From contig OX377201.1 in NCBI GenBank assembly GCA_947396885.1, forward strand, positions 69,228,983-69,292,982: 64,000 bases of DNA, given 5' to 3'. Made by a program: the position numbers and the translations under genes. Positions 1 through 10,674 of this stretch are shown here, piece after piece; position 1 is the stretch's first letter, and each line of letters opens with the position of its first letter. The notes beneath the pieces were generated by a model. The model had not been told where the DNA came from, made no database searches, and saw only the letters and a program-made list of their open reading frames with translations. Source of the stretch: Heligmosomoides polygyrus polygyrus (Eukaryota > Nematoda > Chromadorea > Rhabditida > Heligmosomidae).

Positions 1-29
1 AATCGTTAACCGTTAAATGTGCACCCCTG
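1..29 (-). mobile_element. possible degenerate hAT terminus
   Basis: Read on the minus strand the first 29 bases start CAGGGGTGCACATTTAACGG, which resembles the CAGGGGTGTGCGTAA end of the hAT element at 32556-34146. The rest of the element would lie outside the window, so this rests on about 10 shared bases. Confidence 0.25.
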
Positions 30-90
30 GTGGAAACCCATAGAAGTGTGACAACTTCAGGGAACTATTCCAGAGCAATATCCATTCAAG

Positions 91-3000
91 CCACGGATCT
101 CCCTCGATAGAGAGCCTTCGGGCTATCTTGTTAAGAGGGATCTCGGGCCGCTTGTCGCAGGGCCACGTGGCGCGTCCTCGGGTGGTGGATAGGGGAATTA
201 AACGCGAACCAAATGCGACCGTGTACTGCCCAGAGACGCAGGTGGGATGCAGGGGATGGTCTCCTTGCTCCTGCTGTGTCGGGTCGACGCGTTCCTTATG
301 CGTGGGAGCGGCATGTTCGTGCACAGTGTGCGTGGATGTGTCCGTGACTGTGCGGATTGTAACTGTGTCGGCCCGACCAAAAGCTTGCACTCGGTAGACT
401 GGGAGTACATCGTAAGGCGATTCGAGGCCGCCTCAAAAGTCTCGCCCGGCCCTTCGGGCAGTCTGGCTGGCTGCCCGGAGTTCTTCGCCCGCACGAGAGA
501 GCCCGACTAGCTACCCGTGTGTACACCAGTCAAAAACAGCAGCACTAAAGGGCCTCATTCCCCTGACCCCGAAAGAGCCCCCATTTCTGCAGCGATGGGA
601 AGGACGAGTACGGAGAGGCTGCTAAAATCTCAGGGCCTAACCAGGCTGCGCAAATTGAGAAGGACTAGGATGACGATCTGTACTTACAACGCCCGCACGC
701 TCGCATAGGAAGCATCCGTCGAGGACCTGATGATGCAAGCCAGGAAGATCAAGTACGACGTCATCGGACCGACGGAGACGAGAAAACAGCACTTCCTATA
801 CGTCGCCTACGACTCCGGAGAAGAACTGTTCCTCGGAACATGCGACAGCAGGGGAGTAGGCGGCGTTGGTGTCCTCGTCAACACGCACTTGGCCATGAAC
901 ATCGATACGTACGAGTCTCTGACAACCCGAATCGGACGTCTGCGACTGAAGCGATGTGGCTACGTGCCAGCTTTGACTGTGCTCGTCGCGTGTGCCCCAA
1001 CATCCGACTAGGACGACGAAGAGGTCGAAGCCTTCTACGTGGAGCGGGAGAAGTTCTATAAGGAAGATCACACGTTCTACAAGGTGATCGTCGGCGACTT
1101 CAACGCCAAGATCGGGCCACGAAGGTCGCCGGAAGAACTTCACATCGGAACCCACGGTTTGGAGTGGAACGAGCAAGGTGAAAGGCTGTCTGAGTTTATC
1201 ATGTCGACCAAGACCATCCATGGAAATTCACTGTTCCAGAAGCCTCCCTCCCTACAATGGACCTGGAAATCCCCCGGTGGCCAGTTCCACAACAAGATCG
1301 ACCACATCATCTTCAACCGCAAGTATTGCCTGACCGACGTCTCCCTTGTCCCCAAGTTCTACACGGGATCGGACCACCGCCTCCTTCACGCGAGGTTTCG
1401 CTTTTCACATCAAGGAGAGAAGGCCGCGAAGTTCAAGAAGAGGAATCCCAGAACGACCATCAACTGGGACCTCTACACCACTCTTGCCGGCCTTTGGGAA
1501 GATGCCGTCATGGGCAATGTCGACGAGGAATACGACCGCTTCGTGCACCATCTCCACGATAGTGCTAAGGGAGCCGAGAGCTTGAAGATCACCAAGAGAC
1601 GTCTGCCTCCGGAAACTCTCGAGCTGATACGCCAGCGTGGAGCAGCACGAGCGTCAGGCAACTACCAACTGACGACCGAGCTTGCGAAGCTATGCAGAGA
1701 GGCGATAAAGGAGGATCTTAAGGAGAGAAGGGCGGAAGTGTTGGCTGAAGCTGCAGAGGTAGGGTTGAGCATCCGCAATGCCCGCCGGAACTTCGCCAAC
1801 TTCAAGACCAAGATGACCGCTCTCCGACGTCCCGACGGAACCGTCACCTCTTCCAGAAGGACCATGAAGAAGGTCATCCACGACTTCTACTCCGATCTCT
1901 TCGATAGCCACGTCCACCTGCCCCCATGCCATCTTCCGCAGGATGGATACGTCGTCCTCTCTGTTCTCCCTTCCGAGATCCGACACGCCACCTCGTCGGT
2001 GAAGAAACGTACACCACCCGGTCCCGACAGGATCAGACCCAACACCTGAAGAACCTCCCGCCAGCGCTCATCAACACCCTGGCGCGGCTCTTCACACGTT
2101 ACCTGCTGGAGTGCAAGGTTCCATCTCAGTGGAAGACCAGCAAGACCGTCTTGCTGTACAAGAAGGGAGACGTGCACGACATTGGCAACTATCGCCCGAT
2201 CTGCCTGCTGTCCGTAGTCTACAAGCTGTTCACTCGAGTTATCCTGAATAGGATCGGCCGAACGCTGGACGAAGGACAGCCATGCGAACAAGCAGGATTT
2301 CGGAGAGGATTCAGCACGATCGACCACATACACACCATTACGAAGCTCATCGAAGTGTCGCGAGAGTACAAGCTGCCGCTTTGCCTTACGTGCATCGACC
2401 TGAAGAAGGCATTCGACTCTGTCGAAACTGAAGCAGATCTCACCATTCTACAACGACGTCGTCTTCGACGTGAGGAGAGGGGTTCGGCAAGGGGATACCA
2501 TATCCCCGAAACTCTTCAGCGCCACTCTCGAAAACGTCATGCGCGAACTAGAATGGGAAGACATGGGAGTGAAGGTCGACGGCCGGCAACTACATCATCT
2601 TCGCTTCGCTGACGACATCGTGCTCATAACTCCGAGCATCAACCAGGCGGAGCGAATGCTGGCCGACTTCGATCGTGTATGTGGGAACGTTGGACTGCAG
2701 CTGAATCTTACGAAGACGATGTTCATGAGGAACGGATGGGTTTCTGATGCCCCATTCTCGCTCAACGGAAGGAACATCTCCGAATGCTCCAGCTATGTGT
2801 ATCTGGGTCGCGAAGTCAACATGGCCAACGACCTAGCACCAGAGCTGAGCAGGAGGGAACGAGCGGCTTGGGGAGCTTTCAAGAGCGTGGAAGAAGTTGC
2901 GAAGAAGACGAAGGACGTCCGGCTCCGTGCCCCCCCCCATATTCGACTCTACCGTTCTTCCTGCCCTAACATACGCCTCAGAGACCTGGGCTATACGAAA

Positions 3001-3427
3001 GCAGGATGAACACGCGATCAGCGTCGCGCAGCGTGGAATCGAGAGGACGATTCTCGGAGTGACACGACTCACGCAAGTAAGGGAAGGCCTCCGGAGTTCC
3101 GAGCTTCGCCGACGTTCGAAGATCAGAGACGCTGTCGCGTGGGCCAAGTTGTCGAAAATTAGGTGGTCCGGCCACGTAATGCGCTTCGCAGACACCCGCT
3201 GGACGAGAGCCATCACCGACTGGATTCCGCGGGATGTCAAAAGAACACCAGGACGCCCACCAACGCGTTGGTCGGACTTCTTCGTTAAAGCCCTGAACGA
3301 CCGATATGACGCTCTTCGTGTCCCTCGAGCGAGGAGGATCCATAGGACCACTCTGGCACGCGACAGGGACGAATGGAGACGCTGCTGGCACCCGCTCGAG
3401 CAATTTGATGAACGGGACGACAGGTGA
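91..3427 (+). mobile_element. RTE-clade non-LTR retrotransposon, near full length, inactivated
   Basis: The element runs from a conserved 5' leader to just past the reverse transcriptase stop. The leader, including a hairpin around AGAGAGCCTTCGGGCTATCTT, is repeated almost exactly at 63200-63349. Domain order is that of RTE elements: apurinic-type endonuclease then reverse transcriptase, with no gag-like ORF1. No poly-A tail is seen; sequence after 3427 runs straight into another repeat. I recognise the protein as a family very abundant in hookworm genomes (memory, not a search). Confidence 0.9.
595..3427 (+). pseudogene. RTE endonuclease-reverse transcriptase polyprotein, disrupted
   Basis: The product would nick target DNA and reverse-transcribe its own RNA in the nucleus. 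Endonuclease motifs seen: NARTL (690s), the TETRK box (~775), GDFNAKIG (~1095) and the SDHRLL box (~1370). Reverse transcriptase motifs: NYRPICLL (~2190), the AGFRRGFST box (~2295), DLKKAFDSVE (~2400), RQGDTISPKLF (~2485) and FADDIVL (~2605). The C-terminal GHVMR and GRPPTRW boxes are at ~3170-3275. Breaks: in-frame stops near 706 and 1009, a frameshift near 2045, a deletion of roughly 35 codons near 2430 between the AFDSVE and RQGD motifs, and a frameshift at the run of C near 2930. The ATG at 595 is the first in frame with the endonuclease. The copy cannot encode a working protein. Confidence 0.9.
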
Positions 3428-3479
3428 TACAGGTGATCCATTCAAGAGAACTGCCGTAAATGACCAAATATTATTACCC

Positions 3480-3905
3480 ACTAAGTGTCCTATAGGGCGA
3501 TGCAGGGAAATCTCAAGTAGCGAGGGAAAGGGAGATCAATAACCGTCCCGTGGAAATTTTAAAAGTGACCTATTGAGGGTTGTAGGAGATTGTATAAGAA
3601 GCACCGTGGCGGTTCTCAAATTTCCTGCGGGCACCTGGGTAGGTCAAAAATTGCAAAAAACCGTATCACTTCAGTAGCGAACTCACACTTTGCTTGTTAG
3701 CGGTGCAGTGATCGAAGTGGAACATTGAGGTGCGCCGCTCACCACCAACGCCTCAGCTACTGGATGGCAGAGTGCCTATGGGGGCGGGCTTGCGGGAAAA
3801 GTGTCGGGGCTTCAGAGCCGGAGGTGTTGCTCCTGCAGTCGTGGTCGTTTTCCATCCATTTTTGTCGATATAAAGTGTATCTTAACCGCGGTAGTGTACC
3901 ATACT
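3480..3905 (+). repeat. composite dispersed repeat with tRNA-like boxes, copy 1
   Basis: A ~130-bp module (3530-3660) is followed by a segment with a degenerate tRNA-like A box (TGGCAGAGTGCC, ~3763) and GGGGCGGGCTTGC. Better copies in the opposite orientation lie at 8140-8610 and 55395-55860. The order and spacing of the modules are kept in all three, so this is one repeat family, probably a SINE fused to another sequence. Confidence 0.65.
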
Positions 3906-4439
3906 GACACTATAACTTTATTTTAACCTGGATGATACGATGTAAACACAAAAATAAACACCCAAAGCAACAGCGTTCATAACACATAATTCGATTGGCC
4001 TTTGAGGAGGAGCAGGCGACTTTTCTTTGCCTACAAAATAGATAACTTCAGAACTCCAAACATCGAGAAAAAATTATTATTTTATTCTCCAAGTTCTCTC
4101 TTCGTAAAACCTCGGCATTATTTAGATGTTTCGATTACTTCTGTGCCGAACGAGGTTGTTAGGTGGACCAGTATTTATTGAGCGGCCTAACGTTTCGACC
4201 AGTTCGTCGTCTTCGGGGGCCGTCTTCTGGCTTGAGGATTCTGATGTTGCTATCTATCCGACCAAACGCCTCATCGATTCTAGCCTTTCGGATATCGTCT
4301 TGAGGCATAGCAAGAAATCCCGAACCCACGAACGATAAACTCACCCGCTGATCCACCGCTTGTGCGGAGCGACGCCGCTGCCGCAGTTAGTCGACAGATA
4401 GTGACTGAGACTCACTATACTGTTCATTCTACACTATGT
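3906..4439. other. no gene; possible Penelope-like terminal sequence
   Basis: No coding region is visible. On the minus strand 4140-4240 contains GTCGAAACGTTAGGCC followed by AATAAATA, a pattern I associate with Penelope-like element termini. A related GCCGAAACGTTAGCC stretch is at 55885-55900. The neighbouring GIY-YIG fragment makes this reading plausible but unproven. Confidence 0.3.
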
Positions 4440-5142
4440 ATACTGTGTATACCAGTGTCATTCTTAACCACATCCTTGTCACCACCGATCGCTCTATAAC
4501 TCACAATGCGAAATAAACGGCAGAAAGTCATCGGTGACCGAAGGACACTCATTTCGATTGTTCATTCGTGATTAGGTCACTTCCGCTCTACAACGAAGCA
4601 TAAGACGGGCCCAGTTGGAGGATGATGTTGTCTTAGTTAACATTCCAAACGACAGCATCAGACGCCAACTGGTTCGAAATAGGCTTTACGACAGGGAGTG
4701 CGTAACGGAGAACTGTGTTGTATGTCCATACGGGAAAGTAGGGGATTGCGCCAAAGTTGGCGTAATCTATGAGCTTGAATGTCGGACATGCAGCCAGACA
4801 TACATTGGGGAAGCCGGAAGGGTACTTGCTATTCATGTTAATGAACATCTAGCGTGCAAAAGGCGGGGCATCTTAACGAATCCTCTGGGCAAGCATAAAC
4901 TGGAGGAACATGGCGGAAACGACTTTGATGTGAAGTGCACGATTTTGACCATCGAGACAGATATTTCGTCTAGAAAAGCGCTGGAGGCGTTCTGGATTCT
5001 TTCACGAAATCCACGAATGAACAATCGAAATGAGTGTCCTTCGGTCACCGATGACCTTCTGCCGTTTATTTCGCATTGTGAGTTATAGAGCGATCGGTGG
5101 TGACAAGGATGTGGTTAAGAATGACACTGGTATACACAGTAT
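4440..5142. repeat. 131-bp near-perfect inverted repeat around a Penelope-like fragment
   Basis: Positions 4440-4570 and 5012-5142 are reverse complements with one difference I can find (an A/G at CAGAAAGTC versus CAGAAGGTC). The right arm encodes the last ~25 residues of the GIY-YIG ORF plus 3' sequence, so the left arm is an inverted copy of coding sequence. The right arm ends directly at the N gap. Confidence 0.9.
4615..5088 (+). CDS. GIY-YIG endonuclease domain of a Penelope-like retroelement, 5'-truncated
   Basis: This is the C-terminal endonuclease of a Penelope-like element, which nicks DNA to prime reverse transcription. The frame is open for 157 codons, begins without an ATG and ends at TAG 5086-5088. 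Visible motifs: cysteines at 29, 34, 37 and 45, then GVIYEL (49-54) and TYIGEAGR (62-69), which are the GIY and YIG halves. An EH pair follows near 77, then KALEAFWI and RNPRMNNR with the family asparagine near the end. The reverse transcriptase domain that should precede it is absent. No stop or frameshift interrupts the domain, so it is either recent or spared by chance. A second, more decayed member is at 51906-52872. Confidence 0.85.
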   Translation: MEDDVVLVNIPNDSIRRQLVRNRLYDRECVTENCVVCPYGKVGDCAKVGVIYELECRTCSQTYIGEAGRVLAIHVNEHLACKRRGILTNPLGKHKLEEHGGNDFDVKCTILTIETDISSRKALEAFWILSRNPRMNNRNECPSVTDDLLPFISHCEL

Positions 5143-5342
5143 NNNNNNNNNNNNNNNNNNNNNNNNNNNNNNNNNNNNNNNNNNNNNNNNNNNNNNNNNN
5201 NNNNNNNNNNNNNNNNNNNNNNNNNNNNNNNNNNNNNNNNNNNNNNNNNNNNNNNNNNNNNNNNNNNNNNNNNNNNNNNNNNNNNNNNNNNNNNNNNNNN
5301 NNNNNNNNNNNNNNNNNNNNNNNNNNNNNNNNNNNNNNNNNN
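5143..5342. other. assembly gap (200 N)
   Basis: Exactly 200 unresolved bases. It begins at the outer end of one inverted-repeat arm (5142) and ends inside another foldback (5343). That is what hairpin-prone sequence does to assemblies, and the true length is unknown. Confidence 1.
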
Positions 5343-6240
5343 GCCCCATCTGCCATTTTAGAGCGGCGGACGGTAGCGGTGAAGATTCTTCCACCCTTAC
5401 TCGCCCATGTTCGAGCTTTCGAGCCCCAGCCAGAATACCATTCTGTTCAGCTCGAAAAGCCCTATCGAATGGTGTTAATCTCGACCAATTCTGGGAATAT
5501 CTCTTTTTTGACAATTTCGCATCAAAGGCGAGGCGGCTCTAGACCGCGGCAGAAGGACAATGACGTCATCGAAAATCGATATTTCGGAGCCGGGCCAAAT
5601 TTCCTCGTCCAAAATCATCTAGAGATTATTTGGAGCGCTGATTACAAATCCGACGTCCGTTTTTAAAAATTCCACCGATTTCGATAGGTTTTGTATTTTC
5701 TTCTGGATAACTGAGGGTGGTCGGGTCAGGAACACCGATTTGCTCAAATTTAGTCAAAGTGCAGGATTTATTTAGGGTGCCGAATATGATGCCGAAGCCC
5801 ATTTTGCCGATTATGGCAGGAAACCACCCATACCGATAACTGAGGGTGGTCAGTGATCCTGACCCTACCAACCTCAAATGGCTGTAACATGCCAAAATCG
5901 GTGGAATTCTTAAAAACGGACGTCGGATTCGTAATCAGCGCCCCAAATAACCTCTAGATGATTTTGGACAAGAACATTTGGCAATTTTCGAATTCGCCGA
6001 CTTTCGATGACGTCATTGTCCGGGCAGGCTAGGCGAAGAGCCATCGTCCTCGAAGGAAATTGTCAAAAAAATCAATTTTCCTGCAATTGTACGAGAATGG
6101 TATCGTTCGATGGAGCTTTTCGAGCTGAACAGAACGGTACTATCTCTTGTGTCAAAAACTCAAATGTGGGCGTGTAAGGGCGGAAGAATCTTAACCGCTG
6201 CCCTCCGCAGCTCTAAAATGGCAGCTGGGACTAAGGCAGT
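5343..6240. mobile_element. foldback element, ~360-bp arms
   Basis: The left arm (5343-5700) and right arm (~5885-6240) are inverted copies around ~5790. Matching pairs include CCATCTGCCATTTTAGAG against CTCTAAAATGGCAG, and GACGTCATCGAAAATCG against GACTTTCGATGACGTC. No transposase is present. Pieces of the same family occur at 6684-6920, 16540-16770, 47700-47770 and 53035-53115. Looks like a non-autonomous DNA transposon with long TIRs. Confidence 0.7.
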
Positions 6241-7600
6241 TTATGCAGCTGGAGAGTTATGGGCACTATATCGTAAAGTACCTTAGCTGATTTGCTAGCC
6301 TACGCATTCGTAGACCGCTAGCTTATCGCGTGTTACTACAGTGGTTGACTGAAATCGGAAAAAATCGTGTCACACAAGGCTAAACTGCATTTTCGCACCG
6401 CTGTAACCTTGTCCATTCATAAGCTACGCTGCTGTGTTTCAGCGCACCGATTGAGCATTCTACTGCTTACAAAATCTACAAGTAGCAGCCGGAAAGATTT
6501 AAACGTGATAGAGTTATTGCGCTCAAAATACGCCCGTGCGTCCAATTTAGCACAACAACGGTCGATGTTCTCCGCGCTCTTAATCGCTCAGATTACAGTT
6601 CTTGCTCCTCGCAGTAAAACCATTCAATTCACCACCAAAACCTCTATCGAACGGTATCAGACTTGGCCCGGCTCCAAAATATCGACTTTCGATGACGTCA
6701 TTGTCCTTCTGCCGCGGCCTTGAGCCGCCTCGCCTTTAATGCGAAGTTGTCAAAAAATCGATGCTCCTGCAATTGTACGAGAATGGTATCGTTCGATGGA
6801 GCTTTTCGAGCTGAACAGAACGGTACTATCTCTTGTGTCAAAAACTCAAATGTGGGCGTGTAAGGGTGGAAGAATCTTCACCGCTACCGTCCGCCGCTCT
6901 AAAATGGCAGATGGGGCTAAGGCAGTATAGGCAGCTGGAGAGTTTGAAGCAGATCATCCTAAAGTGCCTTCGGCGTTTTGCTTGTCGGCGAGTTTGCATG
7001 CCGTTAACTCGTCTCATGTACCCGCAGCGGTCGACCGAAATCTGAAAAAATCGTGTCACACATGCCCAACCTGCATTTTCACACCGCCGTAACCTTGCCA
7101 ATTCGTAAGATAATTTACTGTGCTTTAACGCTTCACTAAAGCATATTACTGCCTGCGGAATCCACATGTTCCAGCCAGAAAGACTGGAAGCTGACAGAGT
7201 TATCGCGCTCCGAACACCCCCGCGCGTGCAATTTAGCACAACAACGGTCTATGTTCTTCGTGCTCTTACTCGCCCAGATGACAATTCTCGCCACAGCTGC
7301 GAACATGTCATCGTAAATGCTTTCAGACTTGTGCTCGCCCGTGCATTTGGATGCCATTAGCTCACCTCGTCTTCCTGTAGTAGTCGACTAAACTCGGAAA
7401 AAATCGTGTGACACAAGGTTTGCCTGCATTTTCGCACCGCTGTAACTTTGTCCAGTCTTAAGCTAGGTCGCTATGTTTTAGCGCGCTTCTTAGACTTTCC
7501 ACTTTTTACAAAATCCACGACTTGCAGCCGGAAAGACTCGAAATTGACAGAGTTATTGCGTTCAGAACACCCCCCGCGGTGCAGTTTGCGAGCTGACTCG
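5999..7600 (+). repeat. degenerate tandem array, ~685-bp unit
   Basis: GACTTTCGATGACGTCATTG recurs at 5999 and 6684. The block beginning CGTGTCACACAAGG recurs at ~6367, ~7055 and, shortened, ~7405. Each unit contains an arm of the foldback family followed by a block with GTAACCTTG...AGCACAACAACGG. An inverted copy of the second block is at 16830-17100. No coding potential. Confidence 0.7.
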
Positions 7601-8050
7601 CACAGTCAATTGATAGGTTCGATCCTATATGCATCCTGCACAGCGCACTCCAAAGTCTCGCCGGAACAGAGTACAGCAATTCCTGAGTATGGCGGCTGAG
7701 AATTTCCCATAAAACTCCCTAAATGCTCCCTCTACAAACTGTCCCCCCCTCGATTGATAGGTCCGATTCTATATGCATTGTTCACGGCTCACTCCAAAGG
7801 CAAGCTGGATAGTCTTAGAACAATTCCTCAGTAAGACGGCTAAGAATTTCTGAAGAAAAAATCCCTAAACGCCCACTCTGCAAGCTGTCGCGCCCACTCG
7901 ATTGATTCTGTCGGGCCTACATACATTGTTCAACTCTACTAACATTTATAAACCAAAAGATAGAGCTCAAGCTGCTGAGTTCAAATATATGTTTATTTTC
8001 GCAAGTACTCGATTTCTAAAGAAATTATTCAAAAAGGCCGCTTTGGGACG
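7600..8050 (+). repeat. three diverged tandem units of ~145 bp
   Basis: The string ATTGATAGGTYCGATYCTAT recurs near 7608 and 7753, with a weaker copy near 7900. Each is followed by a CACTCCAAAG-like segment and an AATTCCTSAGTA-like segment. No protein-coding signal. Confidence 0.55.
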
Positions 8051-8139
8051 CTCCAAAGCGGCCTATGTTGGCCGGCGCGGCTTTTTCGGCCAATGACCAA
8101 AAGACATGTCCGGTACTGTATCGTCCAGGAAAAATAAAG

Positions 8140-8610
8140 TTATAATGTCAAGGCACCGTGGTCAAGATACACCTTACATCGACAAGAATGGATGGAGCAA
8201 GACCAGCAATGCAAGAGCAGTGGATCCGAACACCCGGCACTTCTCCCGCAAGCCCGCCCCTATAGCCACTCGGCCATCCGGTCGCTGCGGCGTTGGTGGT
8301 GAGCGCCGCTCCTCAATGCTCCACTTCGGTCATTGTACCGATAACAAGCAAATTGTGAAATCGCTGTAATTCCGCTACTATTCCGATCCGAAACCTTCCG
8401 CAGGTTGCATTCTAACCACGACATGGCAGCTCCAGGCGTCAGTTTCGCCCTATTGGCCCGTACTGAAGGGATACGGTTTTTTGTAATTTTCGACCTACCC
8501 AGGTGTCCGCAGGAAATTTGAAAACCACTACGGTGCTTCTTATACAGTCCCCTACAATCCCCAATAGGTCACTTTTAAAATTGCTACGGGACGTTCATTG
8601 ACCCCTTGTT
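8140..8610 (-). repeat. composite dispersed repeat with tRNA-like boxes, copy 2
   Basis: Reading on the minus strand from 8610, a ~130-bp module is followed by a tRNA-like unit: A box TGGCCGAGTGGC (~8277-8266), GGGGCGGGCTTGC, then a B-box-like GTTCGGATCCACTG (~8235-8222). It is less decayed than the copy at 3480-3905 and similar to 55395-55860. Confidence 0.65.
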
Positions 8611-8630
8611 AGATCAGAAAATAAATTCTT

Positions 8631-9190
8631 GCCAAAGGAAAAAGGGGAAGAGATCAATAGCTCCTGGCTCATAGAGAAGCTTCTAGCGAAATTTCCCGAT
8701 TACGTGAAAAGAGTAGCAATAGCAAAGAGGCAGAATCAGCAACCCGATATTCCATTCGATATGGAAGCACACCTTACGTACGAAAAACGAAATTCGAAAT
8801 AAATGTGCTCACTCTCCGCTCCTTGCGAGGAATGTCGTTTCACTGAGGGCTCTCCTTCGGACGAGGACGAATGGAAGGCAAAGCGACAGAAAAAAAAACG
8901 CGTTGAAACGCGTAGGAGTCCAATAAAGGCCTCAAAAAAGGAAGATCACATCAGGAGCGGAAACAAAAACAATCCCGTGAACGTAGAGAGCACGACGGAC
9001 CAACCTACGGAGTAAGACAGGCGTAAGATGCTTGAACATGAACTCAGCCATCTCCGGTTTAGGCTAGAGTGTCTCCGAACAGAAAAGTCGGCGAGACATC
9101 GAAGAGCGTCGGAGCACACGTTACTTGTTGCTTCTGTGGCGAAGTCGAGTGGTGTTATTAAGCTTCTTCCCATTCATAACGAGTGATGGT
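8631..9190 (+). pseudogene. probable BEL/Pao gag relic
   Basis: The frame around 8645-8800 contains INSSWLIEKLLAKFPDYVKR and EAHLTYEKRN, similar in style to the gag polyprotein of BEL/Pao LTR elements. A stop then precedes a basic, hydrophilic stretch (8803-9015) and a cysteine-rich TCCFCGE stretch near 9120 that may be a decayed zinc knuckle. Several stops break it. No protease, reverse transcriptase or integrase follows. The family call is from memory. Confidence 0.4.
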
Positions 9191-9420
9191 GAAAGACGGC
9201 GCTTCGTGTAGGATAGAAAGCTCTGCCAACACTAGCCATGTATCAATGTGCAGGAATGAGAATATGATCTGCTGGTGTTGCCGCATTATCGAAAAGACTA
9301 TTCTCTGATTCCGGACCACGATGGACGTCGTCGAGCCCTCTGCAGCCTACCTGTGTGCAAGGAGCTAACCGCGGAAAGCGTCGAGCAAGGACTATGTAGA
9401 GTGCGCTGCTGCACTAAGCG
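9191..9420. other. no recognised gene
   Basis: Continuation of the decayed region after the gag-like relic. Open stretches are short, and a few CxxC-like residues may be further gag remnant. Confidence 0.4.
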
Positions 9421-9720
9421 AGAGGCGGGAGTATAGCTGCGCTAGTTAGAGTTGAATAGGGTCAGGAAGCACTTTATTAGTTCCCCATGTCTTACCTTTA
9501 TCAAGTTGGCTAATCTAGTAGTTATGTTTTTGCTGGGGCGCTAAGCTGACACTCCCAGGATCGCGTATTGAAGGGAAGGTGTATAAAAGGCGAGACAAGG
9601 AACGCTCTCGGCTCCGGCTACGAATTCAGCTTCAACTTTGGTTTCTTCGGCTACGACTTCGAATACGATCTCTTCTGGTAAGCTCGGCAGGACGATCTTT
9701 GGGGATCAGTGACTAGTACA
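9420..9720 (+). promoter_or_regulatory. candidate LTR-type promoter with TATA box
   Basis: TATAAAAG at 9582-9589 sits in GTGTATAAAAGGCGAGACAAGG, followed ~30 bp later by CTCTCGGCTCCGGC. The neighbouring gag-like relic suggests a solo or degenerate LTR promoter. No matching second LTR is found in the window. Confidence 0.3.
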
Positions 9721-10160
9721 GGGCGCTTCAGCAAGAACGGCAAGAAACCTAGAGCAGTTTCTGTGAGTGTCAGCACATGCAACATAAATCATCTCATACC
9801 AGCAGAGGGCGACACAAAGCCAGCCAGCAGCAACTACTGAGACCTTGAACCAATCTAACGTTAGTAACGTGCAAATTTGGCCGCATCCTAACTGCTCTCA
9901 TGGGAGAACATGATTCCAAAGCTCTGCCTTCCTAGGGCGTAAAACATAGGTGAAATTCGATTTTTATACTCTATAAAGTGGGAAATAACAATTAAGACCC
10001 TTCAGAGGGTCTGCAAAGAAATGAACATTGGCCAACAACAACATGGAGCAGCTATCGCTTAAGAGTAAGTTGAATGGAACTTTTGCACCGGATGGCGTGC
10101 GATTATCAAGGCACCTTCTACGGGAATTGACATCGGTCAAGCGGTGGGAGTAGCATTCCT
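9721..10160. other. no recognised feature
   Basis: No open frame above chance, and no repeat shared with other parts of the window was seen. Confidence 0.4.
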
Positions 10161-10165
10161 ATGCA

Positions 10166-10258
10166 TAATAAGAGAGATCTAGAACTGGAGAGATATAGAT
10201 AGATCTGGAACTGGGCAGATCTATCTAGATCTCTCCAGTCCCAGATCTCTCTTATTAT
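10166..10258. repeat. short palindrome, ~45-bp arms
   Basis: ATAATAAGAGAGATCT at the left is mirrored by AGATCTCTCTTATTAT at the right, with AGATCTATCTAGATCTCTC near the centre. It would form a hairpin and may be a tiny foldback element or its excision remnant. Confidence 0.65.
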
Positions 10259-10674
10259 ACAGCATCTAATTTGCTATACCTATCGCTCTGCCGCACATAT
10301 TGTCACACAGTCAGTCACAGAACCATCTGGAATGTCGTTTGAGGCTGGATAGAACTAGACTCACCCCCCCCCCCCTTTCTGAGTGCTGACCATGAGATAG
10401 AGCTCCTTTGTCCACGAATTTACGGACTTTGTACCCGCCCCACTTAAAGACTATCAGTGATCACCGCGATAAGCTGTCGTTGTTGAGCGGAATTTTCGAA
10501 AAGCTAATCTGCCGGCACATGATAGTCACACAAGCGCTCAATAAACAGAAATTTGTCTCGGTCCTGGGCAATCCCTTTCTTCTTCGGACGCCTAGAGTTT
10601 TGATTGTGAAGCGGTTCATCCGTTTAAAATGTGTCCAACAGTTACAGCAACATGAAATGCTCGTCTTTTTCTAT

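Noticed and set aside
4140..4240. Hammerhead ribozyme in a Penelope-like terminus
   Set aside because: A GAAAC string is present, but no CUGAUGA core with the required stems could be found.
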